DNA of 64,000 nt, taken from assembly GCF_017599345.1 (NCBI RefSeq), contig NZ_JAGFVL010000045.1:1-64000 (forward strand), written 5' to 3'. The position numbers and the translations under genes were made by a program. The notes under the pieces are model-generated. The model saw only the letters and a list, made by a program, of their open reading frames with translations. It ran no database searches and was not told where the DNA came from. Below, one piece after another: positions 7,990 through 16,946 of this stretch. Positions within the stretch are counted from its first letter, which is position 1, and each line of letters opens with the position of its first letter. The DNA is from Gracilibacillus suaedae (lineage in GTDB: Bacteria > Bacillota > Bacilli > Bacillales > Amphibacillaceae).

Positions 7990-8973
7990 ATGAAACTATC
8001 CAGTTATCAGGCATTACTGGAACGACTTAATCCGCGTCATCCTCAGTATGCCGACATACATAGCCAATTCCGCAAATATCAATCAGGGTTGTTTGGAGAA
8101 GATTCACTTGATTATTATTTTCGTGTGAGTGGACTCTATGGCAAACACCTAATAAAAGGTTTACGACTAAAGCATCATGACTATTTTCAGATGGATAGAA
8201 TATTAGTCTCTCTAAAATATATATTAATCATCGAAGTAAAAAATATGTCCGGAATTATTCGTTTTGATTCTCATTCCCACCAACTTCACCGTTACAAAGA
8301 GGAACAGATCGATATTTTTCCGGATCCCATTTTACAAGTTCAATTACAAAAAATACAGTTAAAGCAATATTTGCAACATTTTCCTCACCCTATTCCACCG
8401 ATTCATACTGTTTGTGTATTCACAAATTCTAATGGAAAGTTAGAAATAGTTAACTATCCCCATAAAGATCGAATTCTAACTAGTCAAGCACTTCCTTTTT
8501 ATATTCAGAAAATGGATCAACATTATGTTAATAGTATAAGTTCAAAGCAACAGGAGGATCTTGTTAATTATCTCAAGAGTGGTCACATGGAGGAACAGAT
8601 CAATCTGATGGAAAAACATGGACTTTCGTGGAACGACTTGGATAAAGGTGTACCATGTATAACGTGTGGACTTTTTGCGATGAAACGTGAACGTTATCGG
8701 TGGCAATGTCCTCATTGCGGTAAACGTAGTAACGATGCTCATCTGCGACCATTATTTCATCTTGCCTTGTTAAGCGGAAATAAAGTAACCAATCGACTTG
8801 CAAGAGATTTTTTATTAGTCCAATCTGCTGATGCCATCAGAAAAATGTTAGTCCGAGCAGGGTTCGAACGGAGAGGTGCTAATAAAAATGGATATTATTC
8901 TTTAGATTTTCGTAAAATGACTGATAAACGATTAAAAGTGACTGATAAAGATAGAAAAGTGACTGATAAATAG
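7990..8973 (+). CDS. NERD-domain (nuclease-related) protein
   Basis: The 327-residue protein carries a NERD domain in its first half. GLFGEDSLDYYF, DRILVSLKYILIIEVKNMSG and FPDPILQVQLQKIQLKQYL are the family's conserved blocks, with the D...E-V-K nuclease-like triad. The C-terminal third holds a zinc-ribbon pattern (CITCGLFAM...WQCPHCGKRS) and a helical region. NERD proteins are thought to process DNA or RNA but have no fixed function. The last 18 codons are made of 7-residue repeats (K-V/M-T-D-K) from a 21-bp tandem array that continues past the stop. ATG 7990 follows AAAGGAGTGA; a TTG sits one codon earlier. Confidence 0.82.
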   Translation: MKLSSYQALLERLNPRHPQYADIHSQFRKYQSGLFGEDSLDYYFRVSGLYGKHLIKGLRLKHHDYFQMDRILVSLKYILIIEVKNMSGIIRFDSHSHQLHRYKEEQIDIFPDPILQVQLQKIQLKQYLQHFPHPIPPIHTVCVFTNSNGKLEIVNYPHKDRILTSQALPFYIQKMDQHYVNSISSKQQEDLVNYLKSGHMEEQINLMEKHGLSWNDLDKGVPCITCGLFAMKRERYRWQCPHCGKRSNDAHLRPLFHLALLSGNKVTNRLARDFLLVQSADAIRKMLVRAGFERRGANKNGYYSLDFRKMTDKRLKVTDKDRKVTDK

Positions 8974-9014
8974 AAGAAAGTGACTGATAAAGGTCCAAAA
9001 GTGACTGATAAACG
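8914..9014 (+). repeat. 21-bp tandem repeat array (5 units) spanning the NERD stop codon
   Basis: Five units of 21 bp share the core AAARTGACTGATAAA followed by 6 variable bases. The first two units and most of the third are coding (K-x-T-D-K-x-x). A TAG in the variable part of unit 3 ends the ORF, yet two more units follow in the same phase. The conserved core is non-random at DNA level beyond the stop, so the array is not simply a protein repeat. Confidence 0.85.
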
Positions 9015-9193
9015 CAACAATATACCGTTACATTACATTGTAATCTAGAAGTGTGAAACTTTTGTGAATTTGTGCACAAACCTATTGTCATCCGGCATCA
9101 CGCTTGGTATAGTAAAGACAAGGTAAAACAAACAACCCCTTTGTTTGACCTGAAACTTTCTCCCATCCCTTATCTAGTAATAGGTAAAGCAGA

Positions 9194-9224
9194 AGAGGAC
9201 ATGTTACGTAACATGTCCTCTTTG
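9194..9224. terminator. Perfect 28-bp palindrome downstream of spxH
   Basis: AGAGGACATGTTAC/GTAACATGTCCTCT at 9194-9221 is a perfect inverted repeat with no loop in duplex form. It lies just past the spxH stop (9225-9227). On the plus strand it is followed by TTTGCTATTT. It probably serves as a terminator for spxH and a barrier for plus-strand readthrough. Confidence 0.65.
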
Positions 9225-10118
9225 CTATTTAGCATATTTCCAAAAGTAGCCAAACTTCACGGGTACTTTTTCAACTAGTTGCTTCAGTTGTAACTTTTTC
9301 ATTTCCTTTTCTGCTTTTTCCATGGACCAATCATAGACAACTGCTATTTCTTTAGTTCCAACAAAATCATAGTGCGAAATGAAATCCAATAATTTGGGTT
9401 TCTTTGCTGGAAGTGGTTCTTTTTGAAGCATTTGTTTGAGAACTTTGACATAAATTTCATAGGGGTAAATACCAGAAATTTTTAAACCTGCATCGTCTTC
9501 TGACTCATTAAAGAAAACCATAGTTGGAATATATTCAACGTCCATTTCTTTGGTTAGTTTCAAATCACATTGCAACGCTTTTTTTGAAGATTTTGAACAA
9601 AGGTCTTCACGGAATTCATCAATATCAAGATGGACCTTTCTGGCACATCCCAATAATACTTCTTCCTGGGAAATATCTTGTTTATCTAAAAAGGCAAGCT
9701 CCTGTAATTTGCGTAAAAAACGTCTGCCCGCTTTTTTTCCTTGTAATTCCGCCGATTTTATGGCGATGGAAGCGAGCCATGGATAATGAATTGGGTTTTC
9801 GATCCAGAGATCACCGTCACAACTCATGCCGGTACGACTTGCAGTTTTTTCCCAGATATCTTTTAATTTTCGCGGCTTTTCAAATTTATCTTTATGCAAG
9901 TTTGTTAGTTGTCCGCTCAGTACTGTTCTTATGGTAAAAAAACGTCCATATTCGATAGTAAGTTTCTTTAAATATGGCTCAAGAGACCAGCACTCAGGAC
10001 AAAGTGGATCAATAAACACATATATTTCAATTGGTTTCTTTAAGATATCGATAAAGTGATAATGCGCAGTTTGGTTACGATCTTGCGGTTGCCAAGATCC
10101 GGCAGAATTCCAATTCAC
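9225..10118 (-). CDS. spxH: ClpXP adaptor protein SpxH (YjbH)
   Basis: SpxH is a DsbA-like protein that binds the redox regulator Spx and hands it to ClpXP. Loss of this activity under disulfide stress or aggregation stabilises Spx. The 297-residue product has a thioredoxin-like fold with a CPEC motif at residues 40-43 ([10 protein letters not shown]), the cis-Pro region YIPTMVFF, and a long C-terminal helical extension typical of YjbH. Its start overlaps the stop of the truncated haemoglobin gene by 4 nt, so the two are translationally coupled, as in B. subtilis yjbI-yjbH. With MecA at the other end of this block, the region carries two Clp adaptors. Confidence 0.9.
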   Translation of the reverse strand: MNWNSAGSWQPQDRNQTAHYHFIDILKKPIEIYVFIDPLCPECWSLEPYLKKLTIEYGRFFTIRTVLSGQLTNLHKDKFEKPRKLKDIWEKTASRTGMSCDGDLWIENPIHYPWLASIAIKSAELQGKKAGRRFLRKLQELAFLDKQDISQEEVLLGCARKVHLDIDEFREDLCSKSSKKALQCDLKLTKEMDVEYIPTMVFFNESEDDAGLKISGIYPYEIYVKVLKQMLQKEPLPAKKPKLLDFISHYDFVGTKEIAVVYDWSMEKAEKEMKKLQLKQLVEKVPVKFGYFWKYAK

Positions 10119-10516
10119 AATGATTCTCCTTTCTCTTCAGGCGTATTCATCATGTGATTGGCCGTAAGAGTGAGCCGATCAAACATTGCACTTCGAAATG
10201 GTTCTTCAATATTTGCTTCTTCCAGTGCCCCCTCCATGCAGGAAAGCCAAGCATCTCTCCTTGTCGGAGTAATTGGAAAGCGTAAATGGCGCTTTCTCAT
10301 CATAGGATGCCCATGTTCTTGTATATATAACGGTGGACCACCAAAAAATTGAGTCAAAAATTGTTTTTGCTTCCTTGCGACTTCAGTAAAGTCATCTGGA
10401 AAAATCGGAATTAGATCAGGATGTTTAGACACGCGTGCGTAAAAAGCCTCAACTAATTCATCAATTTTTTCCTGTCCACCAATTGCTTCATAGATGGAGC
10501 CTGCTTCTTCTCTCAT
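10115..10516 (-). CDS. Group II truncated haemoglobin (YjbI/GlbO type)
   Basis: A 133-residue 2-on-2 globin binding haem and O2/NO. It starts [20 protein letters not shown], with the group II signature in [26 protein letters not shown] (proximal His within this segment) and WLSCMEGAL carrying the conserved Trp. The reading frame starts at an ATG with GGAGG 5-9 nt upstream. It overlaps spxH by 4 nt. In Bacillus the pair is co-transcribed, and physical interaction or oxidant protection has been proposed. Two palindromes (10543-10554 and 10565-10580) lie upstream and could be control sites. Confidence 0.92.
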   Translation of the reverse strand: MREEAGSIYEAIGGQEKIDELVEAFYARVSKHPDLIPIFPDDFTEVARKQKQFLTQFFGGPPLYIQEHGHPMMRKRHLRFPITPTRRDAWLSCMEGALEEANIEEPFRSAMFDRLTLTANHMMNTPEEKGESL

Positions 10517-10541
10517 ATTCCTCCAAACCTTTCATCTCATG

Positions 10542-10580
10542 TTACTAATTAGTAGTCTCTTTATGTTACTATATTGTAAC
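10542..10580 (-). promoter_or_regulatory. Paired palindromes upstream of the haemoglobin-spxH operon
   Basis: TACTAATTAGTA (10543-10554) and GTTACTATATTGTAAC (10565-10580) are separated by 10 bp, and both begin GTTACTA. Their position 26-64 bp before the haemoglobin start fits a promoter or operator region. The binding protein is unknown. No perfect SigA boxes are evident within them. Confidence 0.4.
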
Positions 10581-10687
10581 AGTGTTTACATAGAACTAGC
10601 AACTTATGTGTTTTGGTAGTTTAATCCTTTTAGCAGTAGGTGTTTGGCTGTTATTGAACAGTATGGCAGTCTACATGCGTTTTCTTT

Positions 10688-10701
10688 TGAAAGCGTTTCC
10701 T
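10688..10701. promoter_or_regulatory. Possible CcpA cre site
   Basis: TGAAAGCGTTTCCT fits the cre consensus WGWAANCGNTNWCW at 13 of 14 positions. It overlaps the 3' end of the CYTH gene, about 170 bp before the haemoglobin start. The position is atypical, so it may be chance. Confidence 0.3.
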
Positions 10702-11281
10702 ATATATTAAGTGTATGATAAAATCGTTCAATTTTATTCTCGGTTTTCCTTTTTGGAATATGATGAGCAGTTAAAAGTTGTTGGAAGACAGATATACCAT
10801 GTTGCTCATCTTCCGCTTCTATTTCTAATTCATAGTCTGTATAACCGTTATAATGACTTTGGTCAAGGACAACCGTGGTGTTATTATACGTACATTCCAA
10901 TCGATATGTTTCCAGCATTCCACCGTATTTTAAATCGTGAATATTTATATTCATGGCATGTAGAGCTTTCGTTATTTCATCCTTAGCAATAATATGCCCG
11001 ATGATCCATTGTTGTGTCTCATCCGGTGTTATAGGACAATGAGTTTCCAACAAACCTGCTCCATCCGGATTAGGTTGCTTTAATGTTAACTGAAATGTTC
11101 CCTTTTTTTCTCTTATTCGAAGTGCAGCATGATGCTTTTTTAATTGAAAATCAGCTGTTTCAAAATAGTGATTCTTTTGTTCAATTTCCGTCAGATCGTA
11201 GGAATAAAAATGTTCAACTAATTTCTGATATTCCTCTTTTGTTAAAAGGTTTTTAAATTCTATCTCAATTTCTTGTGACAT
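10700..11281 (-). CDS. CYTH domain protein (YjbK family, triphosphate tunnel enzyme)
   Basis: A 193-residue CYTH/TTM-fold protein, a family that binds or hydrolyses triphosphorylated ligands through a metal-lined beta-barrel. The signature EIEIEFKNLLTKEEY supplies the E-x-E-x-K motif near the N-terminus. Alternating charged strands follow: HAALRIREKKGTFQLTLKQ, LDQSHYNGYTDYELEIEAE, and ERFYHTL at the end. I place the start at 11281 because GAAAGGATGAG is correctly spaced there, while the ATG nine bases earlier abuts the RBS. The gene diverges from relQ, as in B. subtilis where yjbK faces yjbM, and a link to polyphosphate or alarmone chemistry has been proposed. Confidence 0.88.
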   Translation of the reverse strand: MSQEIEIEFKNLLTKEEYQKLVEHFYSYDLTEIEQKNHYFETADFQLKKHHAALRIREKKGTFQLTLKQPNPDGAGLLETHCPITPDETQQWIIGHIIAKDEITKALHAMNINIHDLKYGGMLETYRLECTYNNTTVVLDQSHYNGYTDYELEIEAEDEQHGISVFQQLLTAHHIPKRKTENKIERFYHTLNI

Positions 11282-11422
11282 TGCACTCATCCTTTCATGC
11301 TTTTTATATTTTGAAGGATTTTTGACAAAAAAGCAAAAAAAATGAAGATGGCAAAGATTACTTCTTCTTCAGGATATATGATAAAATAAACTCAGATATT
11401 GAAACAATAGGTGGTGCAAGAC

Positions 11423-12049
11423 ATGAATTGGCGAAACTTCTTGGCACCTTATGCACAGGTGGTTGAAGAATTAAAGGTAAAACTAAAAGGAATGCGATCA
11501 CAATTTGAATACGAGTCAAGCCACTCACCAATTGAATTTGTGACGGCTAGAGTTAAACCAGTATCAAGCATTAAAGAAAAAATGAAACGTAAAAATATAC
11601 ATATTGATAATATATCCGAGGAGTTACAGGATATTGCAGGCGTTCGAGTTGTTTGTCAATTTGTAGATGATATCTATGATATTGTTGAACGTTTAAAGTC
11701 ACGGAATGATTTTGAGGTAATAGAAGAACGAGATTATATTAATCATAAGAAAGAAAGTGGCTACCGTTCTTATCACTTAATTATTTCTTACCCAGTAGAA
11801 ACAATTCATGGCGAACGGAAAATTATTGCTGAAATTCAGATTCGTACGTTGGCAATGAATTTTTGGGCGACCAATGAGCATTCGCTTAATTATAAATACG
11901 AAGGTAGAATTCCTGAAAAAGTTAGGACAAGGCTGAAACGTGCCGCTGAAGCTGCGTTTAAATTAGATGAAGAAATGGCCAAGGTAAAAGATGAAATACA
12001 AGAAGCTCAACGCATTTTCAAAACCAACAAAGAGAGCGATGACAAGTAA
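11423..12049 (+). CDS. relQ: Small alarmone synthetase RelQ (GTP pyrophosphokinase)
   Basis: RelQ (SasB/YjbM) transfers pyrophosphate from ATP to GDP or GTP to make (p)ppGpp without a hydrolase domain. The 208-residue protein contains the RelA/SpoT synthetase core. [27 protein letters not shown], the G-loop-like [11 protein letters not shown] and [14 protein letters not shown], with the catalytic Glu in EIQIRT, are all present. AGGTGGTG is 6-7 nt before the chosen ATG; an upstream GTG lies in the RBS itself. nadK begins 14 nt after the stop, indicating an operon (relQ-nadK-rluD-like) that is conserved in Bacillaceae. RelQ in this family is tetrameric and activated by pppGpp. Confidence 0.95.
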   Translation: MNWRNFLAPYAQVVEELKVKLKGMRSQFEYESSHSPIEFVTARVKPVSSIKEKMKRKNIHIDNISEELQDIAGVRVVCQFVDDIYDIVERLKSRNDFEVIEERDYINHKKESGYRSYHLIISYPVETIHGERKIIAEIQIRTLAMNFWATNEHSLNYKYEGRIPEKVRTRLKRAAEAAFKLDEEMAKVKDEIQEAQRIFKTNKESDDK

Positions 12050-12063
12050 TGGAGGGAGATAAT

Positions 12064-12870
12064 ATGCGCTTTGCAATTCTGTCAAGAAGTGATAATAAGT
12101 CGGAAGTGATTAAATCAAGAGTGAAACAATATTTAACGGATTTTTCCCTTGTTTATGATGAAGAGAAGCCAGAGCTTGTTATTTCTGTTGGTGGGGACGG
12201 TACTTTTCTGGAGGCTTTCCATACGTACAAACATCGATTAAAAGACACCGCGTTTATTGGAGTTCACACAGGTCATTTAGGCTTTTATGCTGATTGGGTG
12301 CCAGAGGAAGTGGAAAAATTAATTATCGAAATTGCCAAAAAGCCCTTTGAAGTAGTGGAATACCCACTATTAGATATAAAAATTCATCCAGTTGGTAGTG
12401 ATCATTATCAACAATTCGTGGCGCTAAATGAGGTTTCTGTCAAATCTATAGATAGTACGGTTGCAATGGATGTTCATATTAAAGGAGCGCATTTCGAACG
12501 ATTTCGTGGTGATGGTTTATGTGTATCAACCCCATCTGGTAGTACAGCATACAATAAAGCGTTAGGTGGAGCTATCCTCCATCCGTCCCTTAATGCATTA
12601 CAAATTACGGAGATGGCGTCGATCAATAATCGTGTCTATCGGACAATTGGTTCTCCGTTAATTTTACCGAAACATCATGTATGTGAGCTGTTACCTCTAT
12701 ATCATGATAGAAGTATGTTAATTACAGTGGATCATAATACGGAGGAGTACGCCAATATTGATCGTATTGAGTGTCGTGTCTCAGATGAAAAAATTCGTTT
12801 TGCTAGGTTCAGAGCCTTTCCTTTTTGGAAAAGGGTGCACGACTCCTTTATTTCTGATGAAAGATCATAA
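12064..12870 (+). CDS. nadK: NAD kinase
   Basis: Phosphorylates NAD+ to NADP+ in the cytoplasm. The 268-residue enzyme has the kinase GGDGT motif at residues 43-47 ([16 protein letters not shown]), the NE motif in [10 protein letters not shown] and the glycine-rich C-terminal [23 protein letters not shown] chose the ATG at 12064 because GGAGGGAG is 6 nt upstream; a start at 12049 would overlap the relQ stop and lack an RBS. It lies between relQ and a pseudouridine synthase in one transcription unit. This is the B. subtilis ppnKA (yjbN) position. Confidence 0.95.
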   Translation: MRFAILSRSDNKSEVIKSRVKQYLTDFSLVYDEEKPELVISVGGDGTFLEAFHTYKHRLKDTAFIGVHTGHLGFYADWVPEEVEKLIIEIAKKPFEVVEYPLLDIKIHPVGSDHYQQFVALNEVSVKSIDSTVAMDVHIKGAHFERFRGDGLCVSTPSGSTAYNKALGGAILHPSLNALQITEMASINNRVYRTIGSPLILPKHHVCELLPLYHDRSMLITVDHNTEEYANIDRIECRVSDEKIRFARFRAFPFWKRVHDSFISDERS

Positions 12871-12889
12871 TATAGTGTAGGTGGATAAA

Positions 12890-13786
12890 TTGAAGTGGAA
12901 AGTAAATAAGCAGTACGATGGCTTATTATTAAGAGAATATTTAATACAAGTTCGAGGAATATCAAAAAGAATTTTAACAGCAATTAAATTTGATGGTGGC
13001 AAACTGTTAGTCAATAATAATAGCGTCACCGTACGTCATCCATTGTCAGAGAATGATGTGGTAGAGGTTGTGTTCCCACCAGAAAAAAGGAGCGAGTTAT
13101 TAATCCCAGAACCAATTCCGATTGATATTATATACGAAGATGATGATGTTCTGGTTTTGAATAAAGCGCCGTATATGGCAACCATCCCATCCTATCACCA
13201 TCCTAGCAATACACTTGCGAATGGGGTTATTTATCATTATGACCAAGAGCAAGTACCTTACACAGTTCATGTAGTGACACGGTTGGATCGTGATACATCA
13301 GGTTTATTATTAATTGCCAAGCATCGCTACAGTCATTCTATTTTATTTCAAGATCAGAGCGAGGCAAAAGTAAATAGGCGTTATCAAGCGATTATTGCTG
13401 GACAGCTTAATGAGAAAAAAGGGGTACTGGATTATCCAGTTGGCCGAGCTCCGGATTCTATTATTAAGAGGGTGGTTGCTGCTACCGGAAAAAGAGCTGT
13501 CACGCATTATCAAGTAAAAGAGGAATTAGAACACATTTCTCTGGTAGAGATCAAATTAGAAACGGGAAGAACTCATCAGATTCGCGTTCATTTCTCTTCC
13601 ATCGGTCATCCTTTGATTGGCGATAGTTTATACGATGGAGATACTACTAAATTAAAACGACAAGCATTACACTGTCATCAACTAGCATTTCAGCACCCGC
13701 TAACCAAGGAACAGATGGAATTCGAAATTCCACTCGCTGACGATTTAGAAGAAGTCTGGCACCGATTTAAATTAACGAAGTCATAA
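12890..13786 (+). CDS. RluA/RluD-family 23S rRNA-type pseudouridine synthase
   Basis: Isomerises uridine to pseudouridine in RNA. An S4-like N-terminal segment (YDGLLLREYLIQVRGISKRI) precedes the catalytic domain. The catalytic Asp is in RLDRDTSGLLLIAK (about residue 133), with the family's ETGRTHQIRVHFSSIGHPLIGD motif further on. The start is most likely TTG 12890, because TAGGTGGA is correctly placed for it; the in-frame GTG at 12881 lies inside that RBS. It corresponds to YjbO. The exact RNA target cannot be told from sequence. It ends the relQ operon. Confidence 0.9.
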   Translation: MKWKVNKQYDGLLLREYLIQVRGISKRILTAIKFDGGKLLVNNNSVTVRHPLSENDVVEVVFPPEKRSELLIPEPIPIDIIYEDDDVLVLNKAPYMATIPSYHHPSNTLANGVIYHYDQEQVPYTVHVVTRLDRDTSGLLLIAKHRYSHSILFQDQSEAKVNRRYQAIIAGQLNEKKGVLDYPVGRAPDSIIKRVVAATGKRAVTHYQVKEELEHISLVEIKLETGRTHQIRVHFSSIGHPLIGDSLYDGDTTKLKRQALHCHQLAFQHPLTKEQMEFEIPLADDLEEVWHRFKLTKS

Positions 13787-13802
13787 AGAGGTTAGGACTG
13801 AA

Positions 13803-13934
13803 GTGTTGTATGTAAAACCAAAGCAATTAATCGAAAGTATTCGATATCGTTTGTTTCATCCAAGTGGCAATATTGAAATGTCTTTACTGCTAAAAACAGT
13901 AAGCACTAAACATCATTTCAAAATGACCACATAA
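13803..13934 (+). CDS. Short ORF (43 aa) between rluD-like and rpiA, unknown
   Basis: A GTG-started reading frame (VLYVKPKQLIESIRYRLF..., ending HHFKMTT) follows an AGAGG by 6-10 nt. It resembles no family I know. The mix of basic and aromatic residues looks protein-like, so it may be a genuine small protein or the fragment of a displaced gene. In B. subtilis prpE follows the pseudouridine synthase closely. Here this ORF and rpiA intervene, so the spot has been an insertion site. Confidence 0.3.
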   Translation: MLYVKPKQLIESIRYRLFHPSGNIEMSLLLKTVSTKHHFKMTT

Positions 13935-14039
13935 GTTAATGATTAAGTTTTGCTTTGTATACAGCTTTCGTTTTTAGAGTGGAGAATAATGTTTTTGTCC
14001 AGAAAGTAGAATTGAACAATGCTGAGATGAGGTGATGAA

Positions 14040-14708
14040 ATGGATACTAAACAGCTCGCAGGTGAAAAAGCTGTTGAATATGTAAAGGACGGAATGCAAT
14101 TGGGGCTTGGAACTGGTTCAACTGTTTATTGGACTATTTTAAAGTTAGCTGAGTTAGTAAAAAAAGGACTTGATATTAGATGCGTACCTACCTCTAAAAG
14201 CACTGAAAAAATCGCAGAAAATTTAGGGATTCCATTGGTGAGTCTGTCTGCCATCAACCATTTGGATTTAACCATAGATGGTGCTGATGAAGTCAATCCG
14301 AATTTTGATCTAATTAAGGGAGGTGGGGGAGCATTGTTGCGTGAAAAAATGGTGGCATCCATTTCGCAAAGGCTCCTTATCGTTATTGACGAATCAAAAT
14401 ACGTTAGTCATTTAGGTGAGTTTTCCTTACCAGTTGAAATCGTGCCATTTGGTTGGGAAATGACGAGTAAACAGATAAGTAGATTAGGTTGTAATCCTAG
14501 ATTACGTACTAAAGAGAACTCTCCATTCGTTACAGATAACGGGAATTATATATTAGATTGCTATTTTGAAAAAATACAAAATCCTTCCACACTGAATAGT
14601 GCCTTAAATATGATTCCTGGGGTAGTTGAAAATGGTCTATTTGTTCATATGGCCGATACAATTGTGATAGGAAACAGAAGTGGCAACGTAGAAATCTTAA
14701 AGAAATAA
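14040..14708 (+). CDS. rpiA: Ribose-5-phosphate isomerase A
   Basis: Interconverts ribose-5-phosphate and ribulose-5-phosphate in the pentose phosphate pathway. The 222-residue protein has the full RpiA pattern: GLGTGSTVYW near residue 22, TSKSTEKIAENLGI, DLTIDGADEVNP (catalytic Asp), KGGGGALLREKMVA and ESKYVSHLGEFSLPVEIVPFGW. GATGAGGTGATG precedes the ATG. It is a single gene ending in a strong terminator. B. subtilis uses RpiB (YwlF), so an RpiA in this yjbO-prpE interval is a lineage-specific addition. Confidence 0.93.
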   Translation: MDTKQLAGEKAVEYVKDGMQLGLGTGSTVYWTILKLAELVKKGLDIRCVPTSKSTEKIAENLGIPLVSLSAINHLDLTIDGADEVNPNFDLIKGGGGALLREKMVASISQRLLIVIDESKYVSHLGEFSLPVEIVPFGWEMTSKQISRLGCNPRLRTKENSPFVTDNGNYILDCYFEKIQNPSTLNSALNMIPGVVENGLFVHMADTIVIGNRSGNVEILKK

Positions 14709-14720
14709 TATACCAACCCA

Positions 14721-14753
14721 AAAGTTCCGATCAACGAATGATCGGAACTTTTT
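14721..14753 (+). terminator. Terminator after rpiA
   Basis: AAAGTTCCGATC pairs perfectly with GATCGGAACTTT around CAACGAAT, followed by TTTT. It also faces the end of prpE. Confidence 0.9.
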
Positions 14754-14768
14754 AGCTAATTATGCTTT

Positions 14769-15503
14769 TCAATATCTAAATTTCTCCTCTACAAATGGCA
14801 TGGTGGACTTGACACTCACTATTTCTTTTTCTGGTAACCGAAAGGCTGTCAGCTTATTTCCGAATACGCATCCAGTATCAATGTTTACTGTTTGGTTTAC
14901 AAATCTCGGTTCTAAAACGGGTGTGTGCCCGTAAACAATCCATTTGTCCCCATGATAATTTTGTGCCCAATCTCTACGAACTGGTCTGCCGTCCTCATGC
15001 TTTTCACCGGTAATATCTCCGTATAACACAAAGGTTTTTACCTTCTTATCATGTCTCCCGATATATTTTTCGGGAATCCCAGCATGTGCGATGATAGTAT
15101 CTAATTCATCGATCACATGATATAAGGGAGCGTCCTCGTAAAGTGTCATCATCATCTCTTTTACTTCGTCTTGATCTTGTTTAGTCAGTTGTTTGTATTC
15201 CGCTACGGTTGTTTCTAAACCGTGTTGTTGTTTCACATTATTACCGAGAAAAAAACGATACAGTTTATCACAGTGATTGCCGGGCACATAAAAGCCGAAT
15301 TTCTGTTCAACAACAATTTGATAGACAATACGAATCACATCAAGTGAACGAAGCCCTCGGTCAGTTAAATCTCCTACAAAAGCAAGTTTTCTATTTTGAG
15401 GATGATGGATTTTATCGTTTTCCCATTGATACCCTAATTCCTTAAGCAGTGTTTGAAGTTCTTGATAGCACCCATGAATGTCACCGATAATATCTAATTT
15501 CAT
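14769..15503 (-). CDS. prpE: Serine/threonine-type protein phosphatase PrpE (Ap4A hydrolase-like)
   Basis: A 244-residue metallophosphoesterase with the PPP-family motifs GDIHG (residues 6-10), GDLTDRG, GNH and later HAG and YGHTP. In B. subtilis PrpE hydrolyses bis(5'-nucleosyl)tetraphosphates and can dephosphorylate proteins; it affects spore germination. I chose the ATG at 15503 ([11 protein letters not shown]), since TAGGAGTTATTTC lies just upstream and the extra nine codons of the longer frame have no RBS. Gene order after the pseudouridine synthase matches B. subtilis yjbO-yjbP, but the strand is opposite, indicating a local inversion. Confidence 0.9.
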   Translation of the reverse strand: MKLDIIGDIHGCYQELQTLLKELGYQWENDKIHHPQNRKLAFVGDLTDRGLRSLDVIRIVYQIVVEQKFGFYVPGNHCDKLYRFFLGNNVKQQHGLETTVAEYKQLTKQDQDEVKEMMMTLYEDAPLYHVIDELDTIIAHAGIPEKYIGRHDKKVKTFVLYGDITGEKHEDGRPVRRDWAQNYHGDKWIVYGHTPVLEPRFVNQTVNIDTGCVFGNKLTAFRLPEKEIVSVKSTMPFVEEKFRY

Positions 15504-15595
15504 TGAAATAACTCCTATCCGTTTGTTCAATGTATACTAAGTAATGCCTATCTGATCAGTTTCGCTAATGATCAATCAGAACTAAAACTCTCCCT

Positions 15596-16786
15596 TTATG
15601 ATTCGTCAAACATATAGGTTTTTATACGATAAAAGACACTTAAAACAATTCCGATTGCAATCATATAGGTAAGTGTTGAACTACCACCATAGCTGATAAA
15701 AGGCAATGGTAACCCAGTAACAGGGAGTAATTGAATCGACATTCCGATGTTTTGAAATACTTGATAGGTAAACATACCGATAATTCCGGTTACCATATAA
15801 CTTGCAAACGGATCTTTACATCTTAGTGCAATATAAATAAGCCTGTAAATGAGTAAAAAGTAAATAAGGATCACAGCACTGGAACCGAAAAAGCCAAATT
15901 GTTCAGCGATAGACGTAAAAATATAATCAGTATGATACTCTGGGACTTGATATGCAGCTTGCAAGTCTCCTATCCCCTTGCCTGATAATTGACCAGAACC
16001 AATAGCTAACATGGCTTTTAATGTTTGATAAGCTCCCCCTTGACTGTATTCATCTGGGAATAGCCAGCCTTGAAATCGTTCTACTACATGATCAAGATCT
16101 TGATCATAGAGGAATTGATTCACTTCTTCCGGGTTTGTCAGGTACATAGTGATGGCAGATACAAAACAAACAAGAAATGTACCAAAAATAGTCAAAATAA
16201 TACGCCATTTAATACCAGATACGAGAATCATGCAGGCGGTAATGGCAACCAGTACTAATACACCACCAAGGTCAGGTTGCTTTAACAGGAAAAAAACAGG
16301 AATAAGCATAAAAATCCCCATTTTACATAATAACCAAAGATCCATTTTTACGGTATGCACAGGATATTTCTCATTATGTGCGACCATGATATGAGCCAAG
16401 AAGATAATGAGAAACACTTTCATAAATTCAGCTGGTTGAATGGTTCCTAGCACAGGGAATTCAAACCATCCCCAAGCACCTTTTACTTGTTTGGCAATTC
16501 CTGGTGGAAAATGGAAATAAAGCATAAGCAACGCAAGAACACCTAGTCCATAAAGGAGCCAGGAAACTTGTCGAAATCGATCATAGTCAAACATCATAAT
16601 TACAGCGACGGCCATTGATCCAGCGATATACCAGACCATTTGTTTGAAGTACATGTTTTGATATAAGGGATTCTGAGCTAAATATGGATCTAATGTATAT
16701 AAAGTAAAAACACTTATAATCGCAAGCAAAATAATAATTAAAATCAATGAGTAATCAAGTTTTGAATTAGAGTTTTTTTCCGACAT
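15596..16786 (-). CDS. SEDS-family peptidoglycan polymerase (RodA/FtsW type)
   Basis: A 396-residue membrane protein with about ten hydrophobic segments. It carries the SEDS hallmarks: QPAEFMKVFLIIFLA, LKQPDLGG (the Asp essential for glycosyltransfer), the long extracellular loop with GSGQLSGKGIGDLQAAYQVPEYHTDYIFTS, and GLPLPFISYGGSS near the C-terminus. These enzymes polymerise lipid II with a class B PBP partner. Features favour RodA over FtsW, but which paralogue is not certain. AAAGG lies before the ATG. It stands alone between prpE and mgtE. Confidence 0.88.
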   Translation of the reverse strand: MSEKNSNSKLDYSLILIIILLAIISVFTLYTLDPYLAQNPLYQNMYFKQMVWYIAGSMAVAVIMMFDYDRFRQVSWLLYGLGVLALLMLYFHFPPGIAKQVKGAWGWFEFPVLGTIQPAEFMKVFLIIFLAHIMVAHNEKYPVHTVKMDLWLLCKMGIFMLIPVFFLLKQPDLGGVLVLVAITACMILVSGIKWRIILTIFGTFLVCFVSAITMYLTNPEEVNQFLYDQDLDHVVERFQGWLFPDEYSQGGAYQTLKAMLAIGSGQLSGKGIGDLQAAYQVPEYHTDYIFTSIAEQFGFFGSSAVILIYFLLIYRLIYIALRCKDPFASYMVTGIIGMFTYQVFQNIGMSIQLLPVTGLPLPFISYGGSSTLTYMIAIGIVLSVFYRIKTYMFDES

Positions 16787-16946
16787 AATAATTGAACCTT
16801 TCTTTCTTGAAAAATATAGTCTATTCCTAGTATAGTGTATAAATGGTTTTTTGAGAATAAAAACAATAATTTCCCGACAGTATCACGGTGCTAATTAACC
16901 GTAAACCTCCCGCATCAAGCTTTAAAAGTAATTCGAAGAAGCAAAA

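Noticed and set aside
8879..9091. Reverse frame with Y-Q-S-L repeats
   Set aside because: It is the antisense translation of the 21-bp array and has no start signals.
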